Shown piece after piece: positions 45,046 through 57,065 of a stretch of DNA of 64,000 nucleotides; the first letter of the stretch is position 1; the number at the start of each line of letters is the position of its first letter. Origin of the DNA: Otatea glauca (lineage: Eukaryota; Streptophyta; Magnoliopsida; Poales; Poaceae); NCBI GenBank assembly GCA_036346275.1, contig JAYEVK010000275.1:237820-301819 (forward strand), given 5' to 3'. A model generated the notes under the pieces. The model had not been told where the DNA came from. It did not search any database and was given only the letters and a program-made list of their open reading frames with translations. Made by a program: the position numbers and the translations under genes.

Positions 45046-48000
45046 TGTAACATCCCAGTTTTTCGTTGTTCCAAAAATTATTTTAAAATTTATTAAATTC
45101 AAAATTTGGATCTTCCTCGGTGTTCTAATTAACTGGCATCCATATCCTCCCAAACTGGAGTTCAATTCTTTATTGTCCGCAGTTAAAATTTCATATTAGG
45201 TCCTTATCCAAAATTTCACCCGAGTTCCAAAATGCTCCAAAAATCTCAAAATACATTGAATTAGGTTTCAAATATTCTATAATGATTTTGGAAAATTTTC
45301 CAAGATTTATAGAGTCTCTTTGCTATTTTATCTCTCGCTTTCATCAAATCCATTATATTCGTCCGAAATTATCTAAATTTCAAAATTCTCTAAAACAATT
45401 CCGAAACCAATTTTGTTAGGTTCCAAATATTCCATAGTATTTTTGAGAATTTTCCAAGATTTCTAGAGGCTTCTATCTATTTTATCCTTCGCGCTTTATT
45501 CTCAAAGACTATTCATTTGGACCCACATGTCGAGCTACAGTGGCGTCTTCAACCTCCAGCGCCTGTGTTCTCCCGTAGCACTCCTCTTCAATGTCCAAAA
45601 GAGAAAATGTTTATAACTTCTTCATTTTCGCATCAAATCAAGGAGAGTTGAAGCGTTGCGACCGTATTGATGCAAGGATTCAATTCCCGCCGTTACCCAT
45701 CCTTAATCCGAGCGAACGGCGCAATTAAGCGTTAATGACAATTTATTGCTCGGTCATTATCTCGGCGTTTCTTCACCTCACGGGCGTGCGGGTACTCAAA
45801 AGCTTCGTCTTGCTGTGCTCTACCCCATGCTCACTTTGCCCTTTGATTCAAGATCGTTTTCTTTTCCAAAACTCGCAAAACCGCAGCCCAACGTCGACGA
45901 AAGACACCGGCGAGCCAACTTTTGATCCGGTGAGCCAAATCAAATTCCGTTCAGATCATTTTGTGCATCTTGTCGCAAAGATCAAAAGCCCTCAAGAAAA
46001 TTTGGGTTTCATTACAGGACGGCGACGAATTTGACGCTTGAACATCGTCGGCCTAACCATCTTTGCGGCCGATTCGCTCGTCTCGGTAAGCCTCTTGAAA
46101 TCCGGTCTCACCTTTGGATTCGTGGCGCCGAGCTCTTCATGATGCTCACCCTATCTTCCATTTCATTGGGCCGCCTCGCCCTATCCCCATGCGCCATGGT
46201 TTCGCTCTGTTCTCGCGAATGAACAAAGTGCTTGCCATGATGTGTTTTTCTGCTTTTTTCTTTCGATTCAACTTCAAACAATTGTTTCTCCTCCGTCAGA
46301 AACTCGAATCGAGTGATTCAAATTTCTAAATTCATCCTCTATCTGCCAGTATTTTTATTATAATTTTTAGTTTCTATTTATTTTATTTTATTCATTTCAT
46401 GCACCGTTTTGCGTGTAGTCGAAGAAGCGGTCGTCGTCGCCGACGAAGGAGAAGACCTCCGTACAATGCAGCGCGCCGCACTTCGCTGAAGGCAAGTCTC
46501 CTTGACGACGTTGATCCCATTGTTTATAATCTGTTTTATAAAAAGTTTGCAACTTGCATGGCTATTTACATAAACCGATGATGTTAAAATATAGAATGTT
46601 AGTTATGCCCATTTCGAAATAACATCCTTGCTGTTTGATTACCATGCCTTTGTAACCCTAAGATTTAATCATGAAATCATGTATTATGTGATTAACCTTG
46701 TTTAGTACGGTAGACTGTGCTTAGGATTGACGTTGATCAAAATGCCTATGGTGGGATAAATTCTAAAATGTTGTTGAAATGTGTTTTATCGAAACTGTAG
46801 CAAGGTGATTGCTGCTGTGATTGTAAAATAAAAATAAAATTAAAATGGTTTAGATTGGCGGAATGGTTTGTCAAGGCAAGTGCGGATGGAGCATTGGTTT
46901 TGGTTTGTGAAAGCCGCCCTAATCAATTTAAGGACTGACGCTTATGACTGTCCATTCTAAGCATTACCGTGCAACCACAAGTCTATAATGGGTACGACCT
47001 GGCTGAATAATTTGTAGAAACCTAACTTAGACTCGCCAGTTGGTGGAATGTGAGTGCCGGATGGAGGCATGTCGTATTTCTCACACGGCGCAAGAGGGGG
47101 CTTCTGTACTGGGTGGATAGAACCCTAACAGCAGTGAAACCTTAGCGGGTGGGTCGGGTTAGGCGTATACATTGTAAAGGCCTTGTCATGATCTCTCTGC
47201 CGGCACACCAAAGGAAGTGTGTTCGTAGCGCTTGGCATTAAAGAGATGATCATGTCTTGTGGGTAAAGCTGTACACCTCTGCAGAGTAAATCTATTCGAA
47301 TAGCCGTGTTTACGGTCAAAGGCAAAGCGAAGAATGCTTTCATCTTGGTAGACTTGGTTTTGGTTTTCAAAATAATCGATGCTTTGGGAATTCGGGAGTG
47401 GTTAGAACTCTTGAATGTTTATTTGGCGGATTGAGCCAATCGTAGATGGAACTGTTTTGAATCATGACAGATGGAGTCATGTGATGGTTAAACAAGATCT
47501 TTCAAAATGGGCGGTTAGAGCACAGATACTAGTGTTGGTAGTTGGAACCTTCACTAGAGTTAGTAATAATTTCAATTGTACAAATAATTGTTAAAACTGC
47601 TTTGTGAAAATTATTATTAATAATGTTTGTTAAATCGGCTTTGTGCAAAAGAACCTATTAAGCCTTCCTTGGAAAGCCCTTCATGATGCATTTTCCCAAA
47701 CTTGCGAGTACGCTTGTACTCACATGCTACACAAAATTTTGTCATCGAGAATTACCAAGATGCGATTGAAGACAATGAGTTCTATGATGAGGAGCTTGTG
47801 GCGATCGCCAAGATAACTAAGCGTGCGCTCCTAGTAAATCGCCTGTGGTGTCTTTTGGGTTTTATCTTGTTGTTTTTTTGTGTTTCCGCCGAGAACTTTG
47901 GTCATGTGACCGGAGATGTAATAAATAGCCATGTGGTGGTAATTTATGATTATGCTATATTTTGTTTTCTCTTCGTTACATGCTCGTTATGATAATCATC

Positions 48001-48081
48001 GCTTCACTTGTGTGTACTAGCAACTTATCGGGACTAGTCATGAAATACATGAGAGATTCGGATGGTAAATCTGGGGTCCCA
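45046..48081 (+). mobile_element. LTR 2 (shared, central) of the tandem chromovirus
   Basis: It follows a polypurine tract (AAGGGGTAGG) and is followed by a PBS-like site. It therefore serves as the 3' LTR of copy A and the 5' LTR of copy B. It is about 3.04 kb. Its right end reads GGTCCCAGAGG instead of GGTCCCACAGAGG. Confidence 0.88.
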
Positions 48082-48277
48082 GAGGTGGTATCGAGCACGA
48101 CGATCTGTAGGATGCAATTTAGTTAGAATGGCAAAGCCTTAAGGATTAATATTTTTATAAAAATATACTTATAATTTTTTTAGGTTCCTTTGCTTCTACC
48201 TTTTACGTCTTAGCGTCTGGTCTTTACCTCATCCTTCATTTGAAATTCATGACCTTGTCCCGTTTCAAAATTTGTAG

Positions 48278-49006
48278 ATGTCGGTTTACCACCTTTGCCG
48301 CTTCAGGAGGTTTCGTGAGGAGTTATCTTTGATGCTTCAGAGTTGGGATTTCCTCATCGTCAGGAGTATCGTTGCACTTCGCTGACCTTGGTTATAATTC
48401 ATGGAAAGTCGTTGCTTGTCACGCCAGAGTCGGCACGACAGTAAGATCGTCCTCACTACTTCACCTGAACGACCGATCCTTGGAGATGCGCTCAGATGTT
48501 GCTAGAGAGGCTCTCATCCGCTTGGGTGAGAGCTATCGTGTTCATTGGACGACAGCCCGTTCGGTTCTTTCCCGACACGGTGGGAGGAGTCACCAGTTCG
48601 AGCTTGGAGTTGAGTCGACCGGCGATAGTGCACATGGGTTCGCTCATCCGGCGCAGGATGACGCCTATGTTCACATCTCTTATGAGCTCCAAGACGTGCG
48701 CAAGGAGCTAGGCTAGCAAGGAGAAACCGTCGACAAGGAGACTCGGTGAGCAGTTCCACCTCCACTCATGGCCTGCAGAGGCACATCGTAGCACCGCCTC
48801 CGGCCCTTGTTTAACTCCCGGCGCCATGAGTCAAGCGTCGCAGGTCCGCTGCTCGTGTGACGACGGAAGTCCGTCGTCATGAGCCGTCCTTGGGGATTTT
48901 TCAGGATTTTGGCTGCTCTGGAGAGCCAGACCTTCTTGTCTTCTTGATCCTTCTGCAGCAGAGCGAGAGGATCCTCCCTCGTGTTTTTGAGGAGAGTGGG
49001 GAGTAG
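48278..49006 (+). pseudogene. Extra ORF upstream of gag (copy B)
   Basis: This is the counterpart of 39492-40296. It has many small deletions, and the coiled-coil region is disrupted near 48710-48760. The stop codon context (GAGAGTGGGGAGTAG) is conserved. Confidence 0.55.
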
Positions 49007-49256
49007 TTAGTCTAGCTTAGCACCCTTCCTTTTGTTCACGTTTAGAACGATGAATAAGTTGTGCGATGGATCAGATCATGCTTTTATGCATTTGTGATCT
49101 GACCATTTTCTCTTTAAAAGCTATTTTGGTTTAAATAAAGATTTTAGTTGGAGGTTCCTTTCTTTTGTTGTGTTTTGTTTGGTGGATGTTGTTTAATCCC
49201 TGTTTTCTTATCTTTGCTTTTCCTCTTTCCTCGTGCTTTTCCTGTCCTTGGTTTGG

Positions 49257-50457
49257 ATGGAGAACCCTGGCAGAGGTCGTGGCAGAGGAAGAAGAGGAGG
49301 CGTGATCGTGGTCGTGGAAGAGTGCAGATTCAAGAGGAAGTTCTGTGGAGCAGCAGAACCAAGTGCCACCTTCTCCAAATAAGCAGTGAGAACCAAGTGC
49401 CACCCCACCCCGAACCGGCCGCCAAGCATGGAGCAGATGATGGCCATGCAAATGCAAATTCTGCAAGCTTTGGCGCAAAATGCGTTGAATCCGCGCAAGC
49501 AATCCCGGCTCAGTCGAGCTCACCACCTCGACCTAAGTTCGGGAATTCATGAGGACCAGACTTCAACTTTCGCAGGATCGGTGGACCCTTTGGAGGTCGA
49601 CGATTGGTTAAAAGATGTAGAAAAGAAGCTTTTCTTAGCCCAAAGGTGATGAATTTGAGAGTGTCTTATATGCCTCTCATCGGTGAAAGGAATCATTTGC
49701 AAGTTGGTGGGAAAATTACCACGCCTTACGAGGAAGCCAGAGTATCACTTGGAATGAATTTGTGGAAGCTTTTGGCTACTCATATTCCCAAGGATTATGG
49801 AAATGAAGAGGCGTGAGTTTCACAAGTCGCAACAAGGAAACCTTTCACCTCGTAATATCCGAATCGGTTCACCCACTTTCTCGTTATGCTATCAAGATGT
49901 TTCCTCGGATGAGGCTAAGATTTGGCGCTTCATGGAGGGCCTTGACCCCAATATCAAAGTTAATTTGGTATCAAATGACTTCCCTTCATTCCAAAGACAT
50001 GGTGAACAAGGCTTTGATCCAAGAGGATGCTCGGCGTCGCCTATTTGAATCAAGAAAGAGGAAGTTGATGTTTCAAACGCGGCGTGGTGCCGTGAGCTCA
50101 AACCCCGCTTCTTCCAAATTTCATCCAAAGAAAGCGGTAGCCACCAATACTTCCAGACCCCAATGTCCACTCCTCGTCGATTCACTCAAGCCCTCGCTGC
50201 AATACAGAAATCAAGTTCGAAGAGCAACGCAAAGAATCGCAGGAGTCCAATGCTTTAGCTGCAGGAGATGGGACATTACGCTTGTAATCGCCCTCGAAGC
50301 GTCGAGCTTTGACCCGATTCGGTTCAAACAGGATCTACTCACTCGTGCCCAAAGACCGGCTGCGGGAAGAGGAACGCCGCAGACTCGCGTACTTCTCGCA
50401 CCATCGGAAGAGGACGTGTTAATCACGTCCTTCTTGAAGAAGTTCGAGACCTTTTGA
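49257..50457 (+). pseudogene. gag of copy B, frameshifted
   Basis: The layout is the same as in copy A: Arg/Gly-rich start, MMAMQMQILQALAQNALN, then SVDPLEVDDWLKDVEKKLFL and FMEGLDPNIKVNLV. The zinc knuckle shows the identical one-base loss seen in copy A (CFSCRRWD instead of the expected CxxCxxxGH spacing). Confidence 0.8.
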
Positions 50458-53400
50458 TGTGGTGTATGGTAAGTTCTTCGTTAATTCGGGCCTCGCTTGA
50501 GATTGTTTGATTACGTGCTTCGCATTCATTCATATCGAGTATTTGGTTAGAAAGCATGGATGGGATACGATTGACTTAGAAATCCTTGCTAGTTCAATCC
50601 TCAGTAAAGAACTAAGAACAACTCGTATTTGTCCAAAAATAGACATAATTATAAAAGGGGCAAAGTTCCTAGCGAACTTAATATTATTGGATACTAAGGG
50701 TATAGAAGTAATCCTTGGAATGGACTGGTTAACCAAGTACAAAGGTCAGATAGACTGTGCTAGTAGAGCTATCTCCCTTACTAGTCCTGAGGGAATTCGA
50801 GTGGAGTTCCTGTCCAATCTCTCCTCTAAGGGGGGTAGTACCCTGAACCGACTAAAAGGTACATCTTTGGAAAATGTGCCCATAGTGAATGAATACCTAG
50901 ATGTATTCCCAGAAGATTTGCCTGGTATGCCACCAGACCGTGATATTGAGTTTATGATTGAGCTTGTACCCGGTACATCTCCTATCTCGAAGAGGCCTTA
51001 TCGGTTACCTGCTAATGAATTAGCAGAGATGAAGAAACAGATTGAAGAACTGCAGGAGAAAGGATTTATAAGACCAAGTTCATCACCTTGGGGTTCACCG
51101 GTAATCTTCGTTAAGAAGAAGGATGGCAGTCTGAGAATGTGCATAGACTACAGATCACTGAATGAGGTCACAATAAAGAATAAGTATCCTTTGCCAAGGA
51201 TAGATGATCTATTTGATCAGTTGAAAGGAGCTCAGTTTTCTCAAAATAGACTTAAGATCGGGATATCATCACCAAGATAAGAAAAGAAGATATTCAAGAC
51301 AGCCTTTACTACCCGCTATGGATTGTGCGAGTTAAAGTGATGTCCTTTGGTTTAACAAATGCACCGCCATATTTCATGAATTTGATGAATAAGGTGTTTA
51401 TGGAGTTTTTGGATAAGTTTGTTGTTGTTTTTATTGATGACATTCTTATCTATTCCAAGAATGAGAAAGAGCATGAGGATCATTTGAGGATAATTTTGAA
51501 AAGCTCGAGAGCATCATTTGTATGCTAAGTTCATAAATGTGATTTTTGGTTGAAGGAAGTTGCTTTCTTAGGTCATGTTATTTCACTGGAGGAGTAGCGA
51601 TGAGACCCTACGAAGGTGAAGGACGTTTTGGATTGGAAGCAACCCAAGTGCATTAGGATATCGAAGTTTTCTTGGATTAGCGGGCTATTATCGGCGTTTT
51701 ATTGAAGGTTTTTCCAAGATAGCGAGACCTCTCACTCAACTCTTGAAGAAGGAGAAGAAGTTTGAATGGACTAAATCTTGTGAACAAAGTTTTCAGAATT
51801 GAAGAAGAGGTTAACTTCAAGACCAAGATTTGTTCATCGGATATTCACAAGGATTTTGAAGTTTACTGCGATGCCTCAAAGCAAGGTCTCGGATGTGTAT
51901 TGATGCAAGAAGGCAAAGTCATAGCTTATGCCTCAAGACAACTGCGACCCCATGAAGAAAATTACCCAACTCATGATTTGAGTTAGCGGTAGTTGTGCAC
52001 GCACTCAAAATTTGGAGGCATTATTTGATTGGGAATCGATGTGAGATTTATACGGATCATAAGAGTTTGAAATACATTTTTACTCAGCCGGATCTCAATC
52101 TGAGGCAGAGAAGATGGTTGGAATTAGTTAAAGATTATGATATTGGCATCCATTATCATCCCGGAAAAGCTAATGTTGTTGCGGATGCTTTAAGTAGGAA
52201 AAGCTATTGCAACAATGTTATGGTTCAGAAAGTCACCAACACTTCATGAAGAGTTGACGCCTCAACTTGGAATTGGTAAATGAAGGTTGCGTTTTCAATG
52301 TCGAAGTGCACTCAACCCTGGAAGATCAGATCAGAGAGGCTCAAAAGAATGATAGTGGTATCATAGACCTAAAAGATGGTATGAAGAAAGGAAAATTTCC
52401 TGAATTTTCTGAGGATGAGAAAGGTACCATTTGGTTTGGAAAAAGAATTGTAGTTCCTAGCCAGAAAGAAATCAAAGATGTGATTTTAAAAGAGGCTCAT
52501 GATTCTATTTATTCTATTCATCCGGGAAGTACGAAAATGTACTCGGATTTGAAAGAAAAATATTGGTGGTCGAATATGAAAAGAGAAGTTGGTGATTTCG
52601 TGGCTCGTTGTGATATTTGTCAGTTAGTTAAAGCAGAGCATCAAAGACCAGCAGGATTGTTACAACCCTTGCATTCCTCGCTTGGAAATGGGAAGAAATA
52701 GGAATGGATTTTATCACCGGACTTCCCAGAACTAAGTCCGGATATGATTCAATATGGGTTATTGTGGATAGATTGACTAAGGTTGCACACTTTATTCCTG
52801 TGAAGACAACATATTCTGGTGATAAACTCGCAGAGCTATACATGGACAAAATTGTATGTTTGCATGGTGTGCCAAAGAAGATCGTGTCAGATCGAGGTTC
52901 CCAGTTTACCTCGAGGTTTTGGCAGAAGTTGCATGAGGTTCTGGGCACAAACCTAAACTTCAGTACTGCATACCATCCTCAGACAGATGGTCAGACGGAA
53001 AGGATAAATCAAATACTAGAAGATATGCTGAGAGCTTGTGCTTTGACATCTGATTCATCTTGGGATCAATTTGTCGATGCGAATTCTCGCATAATAATGA
53101 TTACGATCAAGTTTAAAGATGGCACCTTTTGAAGCTCTTTACGGAAGAAAATGCCGAACACCGTTGTATTGGAAAGAGACAGAGGGGGGACAAGTAATCG
53201 GGCCTGATATTTTGAAAGAAGCAGAAGAGCAAGTGAGAGTGATTCGTCAGAATTTAAAAATAGCTCGATCAAAGCGAAAAGTTATGCCGATAATCGTTGT
53301 CGGATTTAAGCTTTGCACTGGTGATCATGTGTATCTGAAAGTTTCACCCCTAAAGGGAATGCGTCGTTTCAGAGTTAGCGGGAAACTTGCACCTCGCTAT

Positions 53401-53769
53401 ATCGGTCCATTTCCAGTGGTTGCCAGAAGAGGAGAAGTTGCTTATAAGTTGAAACTTCCTCTCCAGTTGTCAAATGTGCATGATGTCTTCCATGTTTCTC
53501 AGCTAAAGAAATGTCTTCGAGTGCCTGAAGAACAGTTGCCATTTGAAGAGATGGAACTAAAAGAAGATCTCTCTTATCCCGAGTATCCGATCAGAATCTT
53601 GGATGAAGCGGAGCGTAGAACCCGAAGCCGTGTGATCAAGTTTTGCAAAGTTCAGTGGAGCAACCATTCCGAGAAAGAAGCAACTTGGGAGCGAGAAGAG
53701 GACCTCAGAGCCGAGTTTCCCGATCTCTTTCTTTCTCCGTCCGAATCTCGGGGTCGAGATTCTCTCTAA
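50458..53769 (+). pseudogene. pol of copy B, nearly complete but with several frameshifts
   Basis: Protease lies around 50460-50760. The RT N-terminal half is open at 50507-51280 ([40 protein letters not shown]). The RT catalytic [10 protein letters not shown] is at about 51435. RNase H spans 51840-52249 ([36 protein letters not shown]). Integrase spans 52267-53132 in two frames, with HHCC and DDE residues present. The C-terminal part is open at 53119-53769 and includes a chromodomain-like VIKFCKVQWSNHSEKEATWE. Frame breaks fall near 51230-51330, 51500-51600, 52690 and 53060-53120. It is possibly intact in the living genome if the breaks are sequencing errors. Confidence 0.85.
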
Positions 53770-53781
53770 GGGGGGTAGGTT

Positions 53782-56700
53782 TGTAACATCCCAGATTTTC
53801 TGTTGTTCCAAAAATTATTTTAAAATTTATTAAATTCAAAATTTGGATCTTCCTCGGTGTTCTAATTAACCTGGCATCCATATCCTCCCGAAACTGGAGT
53901 TCAATTCTTTATTGTCCGCAAAGTTAAAATTTCATATTCCGGTCCTTATCCAAAATTTCACCCGAGTTCCAAAATGCTCCAAAAATCTCAAAATACATTG
54001 AATTAGGTTTCAAATATTCTATAATGATTTTGGAAAATTTTCCAAGATTTATAGAGTCTCTTTGCTATTTTATCTCTCGCTTTCATCAAATCCATTATAT
54101 TCGTTCGAAATTATCTAAATTTCAAAATTCTCTAAAACAATTCCGAAACCAATTTTGTTAGGTTCCAAATATTCCATAGTATTTTGAGAATTTTTCCAAG
54201 ATTTCTAGAGGCTTCTATCTATTTTATCCTTCGCGCTTTATTCTCAAAGACTATTCATTTGGACCCACATGTCGAGCTACAGTGGCGTCTTCAACCTCCA
54301 GCCCTGTGTTCTCCCGTAGCACTCCTCTTCAATGTCCAAAAGAGAAAAATGTTTATAACTTCTTCATTTTCGCATCAAATCAAGGGAGAGTTGAAGCGTT
54401 GCGACCGTATTGATGCAAGGATTCAATTCCGCCGTTACCCATCCTTAATCCGAAGCGAAACGGCGCAATTAAGCGTTAATGACAATTTATTGCTCGGTCA
54501 TTATCTCGGCGTTTCTTCACCTCACCGGCGTGCGGGTACTCAAAAGCTTCGTCTTGCTGTGCTCTACCCCATGCTCACTTTGCCCCTTTGATTCAAGATC
54601 GTTTTCTTTTCCAAAACTCGCGAAAACCGCATTCAACGTCGACGAAAGACACCGCGAGCCAACTTTTGATCCGGTGAGCCAAATCAAATTCCGTTCAGAT
54701 CATTTTGTGCATCTTGTCGCAAAGATCAAAAGCCCTCAAGAAAATTTGGGTTTCATTACAGACGGCGACGAATTTGGCGTTTGAACATCGTCGGCCTAAC
54801 CATCTTTGCGGCGTCGATTCGCCGTCTCCGGTAAGCCTCTTGAAACCGGTCTCACCTTTGGATTCGCGGCGTCGAGCTCTTCATGATGCTCACCCTATCT
54901 TCCATTTATTTGGCCGGCGCTGGCCCTATCCCCATGCGCCATGGTTTCGCTCTGTTTCGCGAATGAACAGTCTTGCTCTGTTGTTTTTTCTGCTTTTTTC
55001 TTTCGATTCAACTTCAAACAATTGTTTCTCCTCCGTCGTAACTCGAATCGAGTGATTCAAATTTCTAAATTCATCCTCTATCTGCCAGTATTTTTATTAT
55101 AATTTTTAGTTTCTATTTATTTTATTTTATTCATTTCATGCACCGTTTTGCGTGTAGAAGAAGCGGTCGTCGTCGCCGACGAAGGAGAAGACCTCGAGCA
55201 GCGCAGCGACGCCGTTGATGAAGGCAAGTCTCCTTGACGCACGTTGATCCCATTGTTTATAATTTGTTTTATAAAAAGTTTGCAACTTGCATGGCTATTT
55301 ACATAAACCGATGATGTTAAAATATAGAATGTTAGTTATGCCCATTTCAAATAACATCCTTCTGTTTGATTACCATGCCTTTGTAACCCTAAGATTTAAT
55401 CATGAAATCATGTATTATGTGATTAACCTTGTTTAATACGGTGGTGTGCTTAGGATTGACGTTGATCAAAATGCCTATGGTGGGATAAATTCTAAAATGT
55501 TGTTGAAATGTGTTTTATCAAAGCTGTAGCAAGGTGATTGCTGCTGTGATTGTAAAATAAAAATAAAATTAAAATGGTTTAGATTGGGGCGGAATGGTTT
55601 GTCGGTAGTGCGGATGGAGCATTGGTTTGGTTTGTGAAAGCCGCCTAATCAATTTAAGGACCGTGGCGCTTATGACTGTCCATTCTAAGCATTACCGTGC
55701 AACCACAAGTCTATAATGGGTGCGACACTGGCTGAATAATTTGTAGAAACCTAACTTAGACTCTTGGTTGGTGGAATGTGAGTCGGATGGAGGCATGTCG
55801 TATTTCTCACACGGCGCAAGAGGGGGCTTCTGTACTGGGTGGATGGAACCCTAACAGCGGTGAAACCTCAGCGGGTGGGTCGGGTTAGGCGTATACATTG
55901 TAAAGGCCTTGTCATGATCTCTCTGCCGGCACACCAAAGGAAGTGTGTTCGTAGCGCTTGGCATTAAAGAGATGATCATGTCTTGTGGGTAAAGCTGTAC
56001 ACCTGCAGAGTAAATCTATTGAATAGCCGTGCCTACGGTCAAAGGCAAAGCGAAGAATGCTTTCATCTTGGTAGACTTGGTTTTGGTTTTCAAAATAAGC
56101 GATGCTTTGGGAATTCGGGAGTGGTTAGAACTCTTGAATGTTTATTTGCGGATTGAGCCAATCGGGTAGATGGAACTGTTTTGAATCATGAGATGGAGTC
56201 ATGTGATGGTTAAACAAGATCTTTCAAAATGGGCGGTTAGAGCACGTATACTAGTGTTGGTAGTTGGAACCTTCACTAGAGTTAGTAATAATTTCAATTG
56301 TACAAATAATTGTTAAAGCGCTTTGTGAAAATTATTATTAATAATGTTTGTTAAATCGGCTTTGTGCAAAAGAACCTATTAAGCCTTCCTTGAAAGCCCT
56401 TCATGATGCATTTTCCTGGACTTGCGAGTGCGTTTGTACTCACATGCTACACAAAATTTTGTCATCGAGAATTACCAAGATGCGATTGAAGACAATGAGT
56501 TCTATGATGAGGAGCTTGTGGGCGATCGCCAAGATAACTAAGCGTGCGCTCCTAGTAAATGCTTTGTGGTGTCTTTTGGGTTTTATCTTGTTTTTTTTTG
56601 TGTTTCATTGCTTTGAGAACTTTGGTCATGTGACCGGAGATGTAATAAATAGCCATGTGGTCGGTAATTTATGATTATGCTATATTTTGTTTTCTCTTCG

Positions 56701-56806
56701 TTTTGTTCTCGTTATGATAATCATCGCTTCTTGTGTGTACTAGCAACCGATCTGGGACTAGTACGTAAATACACAGAGATTCCGGATGGTAAATCTGGGT
56801 CCCACA
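53782..56806 (+). mobile_element. LTR 3 of the tandem chromovirus
   Basis: It is 3025 bp, preceded by the polypurine tract AAGGGGGGTAGG. It ends GGTCCCACA, followed by the outer target duplication CTAAG and then by the continuation of the Tat LTR. Confidence 0.88.
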
Positions 56807-56811
56807 CTAAG

Positions 56812-56971
56812 TCATTTAGGTGCCTCATGCAGAAAAACATAGTGCAAAAAGCAATACAATACGACCATCCGAAGCCCGGAGTAGGGACTTTCGGCCGAAC
56901 CAAGAGTATACATCTTGGACTCACGAGTCTAACCATTCAGGTGAGTGGAACGCGCGACCCCTAGACTTACA
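56812..56971 (+). mobile_element. 5' LTR of Tat element 2, remainder
   Basis: It continues TCATTTAGGTGCCTCATGC and ends near CTTACA. A PBS-like TTGGCGCC follows at 56979-56986. Together with 35512-36263 the LTR is about 0.9 kb. The exact right boundary is approximate. Confidence 0.6.
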
Positions 56972-57065
56972 AATTTACTTGGCGCCAAAACGCCGGCGGT
57001 TAAGTAGCGCTGTAGTAGGGAAACTTCGCGTCTTCGTCACCATCTCCGGATTAGTTTATCTCTCG

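Larger units (their letters stand above)
36264..56806 (+). mobile_element. Tandem chromovirus retrotransposon: LTR-internal-LTR-internal-LTR
   Basis: Three near-identical ~3.0-kb LTRs (TGTAACATCCCAG...GGTCCCACA) enclose two internal regions of about 5.7 kb. Each internal region has a tRNA-Met-type PBS, an extra 5' ORF, gag, and pol in the order protease, RT, RNase H, integrase, chromodomain-like tail. A single 5-bp target duplication, CTAAG, is found only at the outside (36259-36263 and 56807-56811). Pol order and the C-terminal chromodomain-like segment place it among chromoviruses, probably the Tekay lineage. Confidence 0.88.

Noticed and set aside
36264..56806. Two independent chromovirus insertions side by side
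   Set aside because: There is one shared central LTR and only one outer target duplication. Two insertions would give four LTRs and two duplications.
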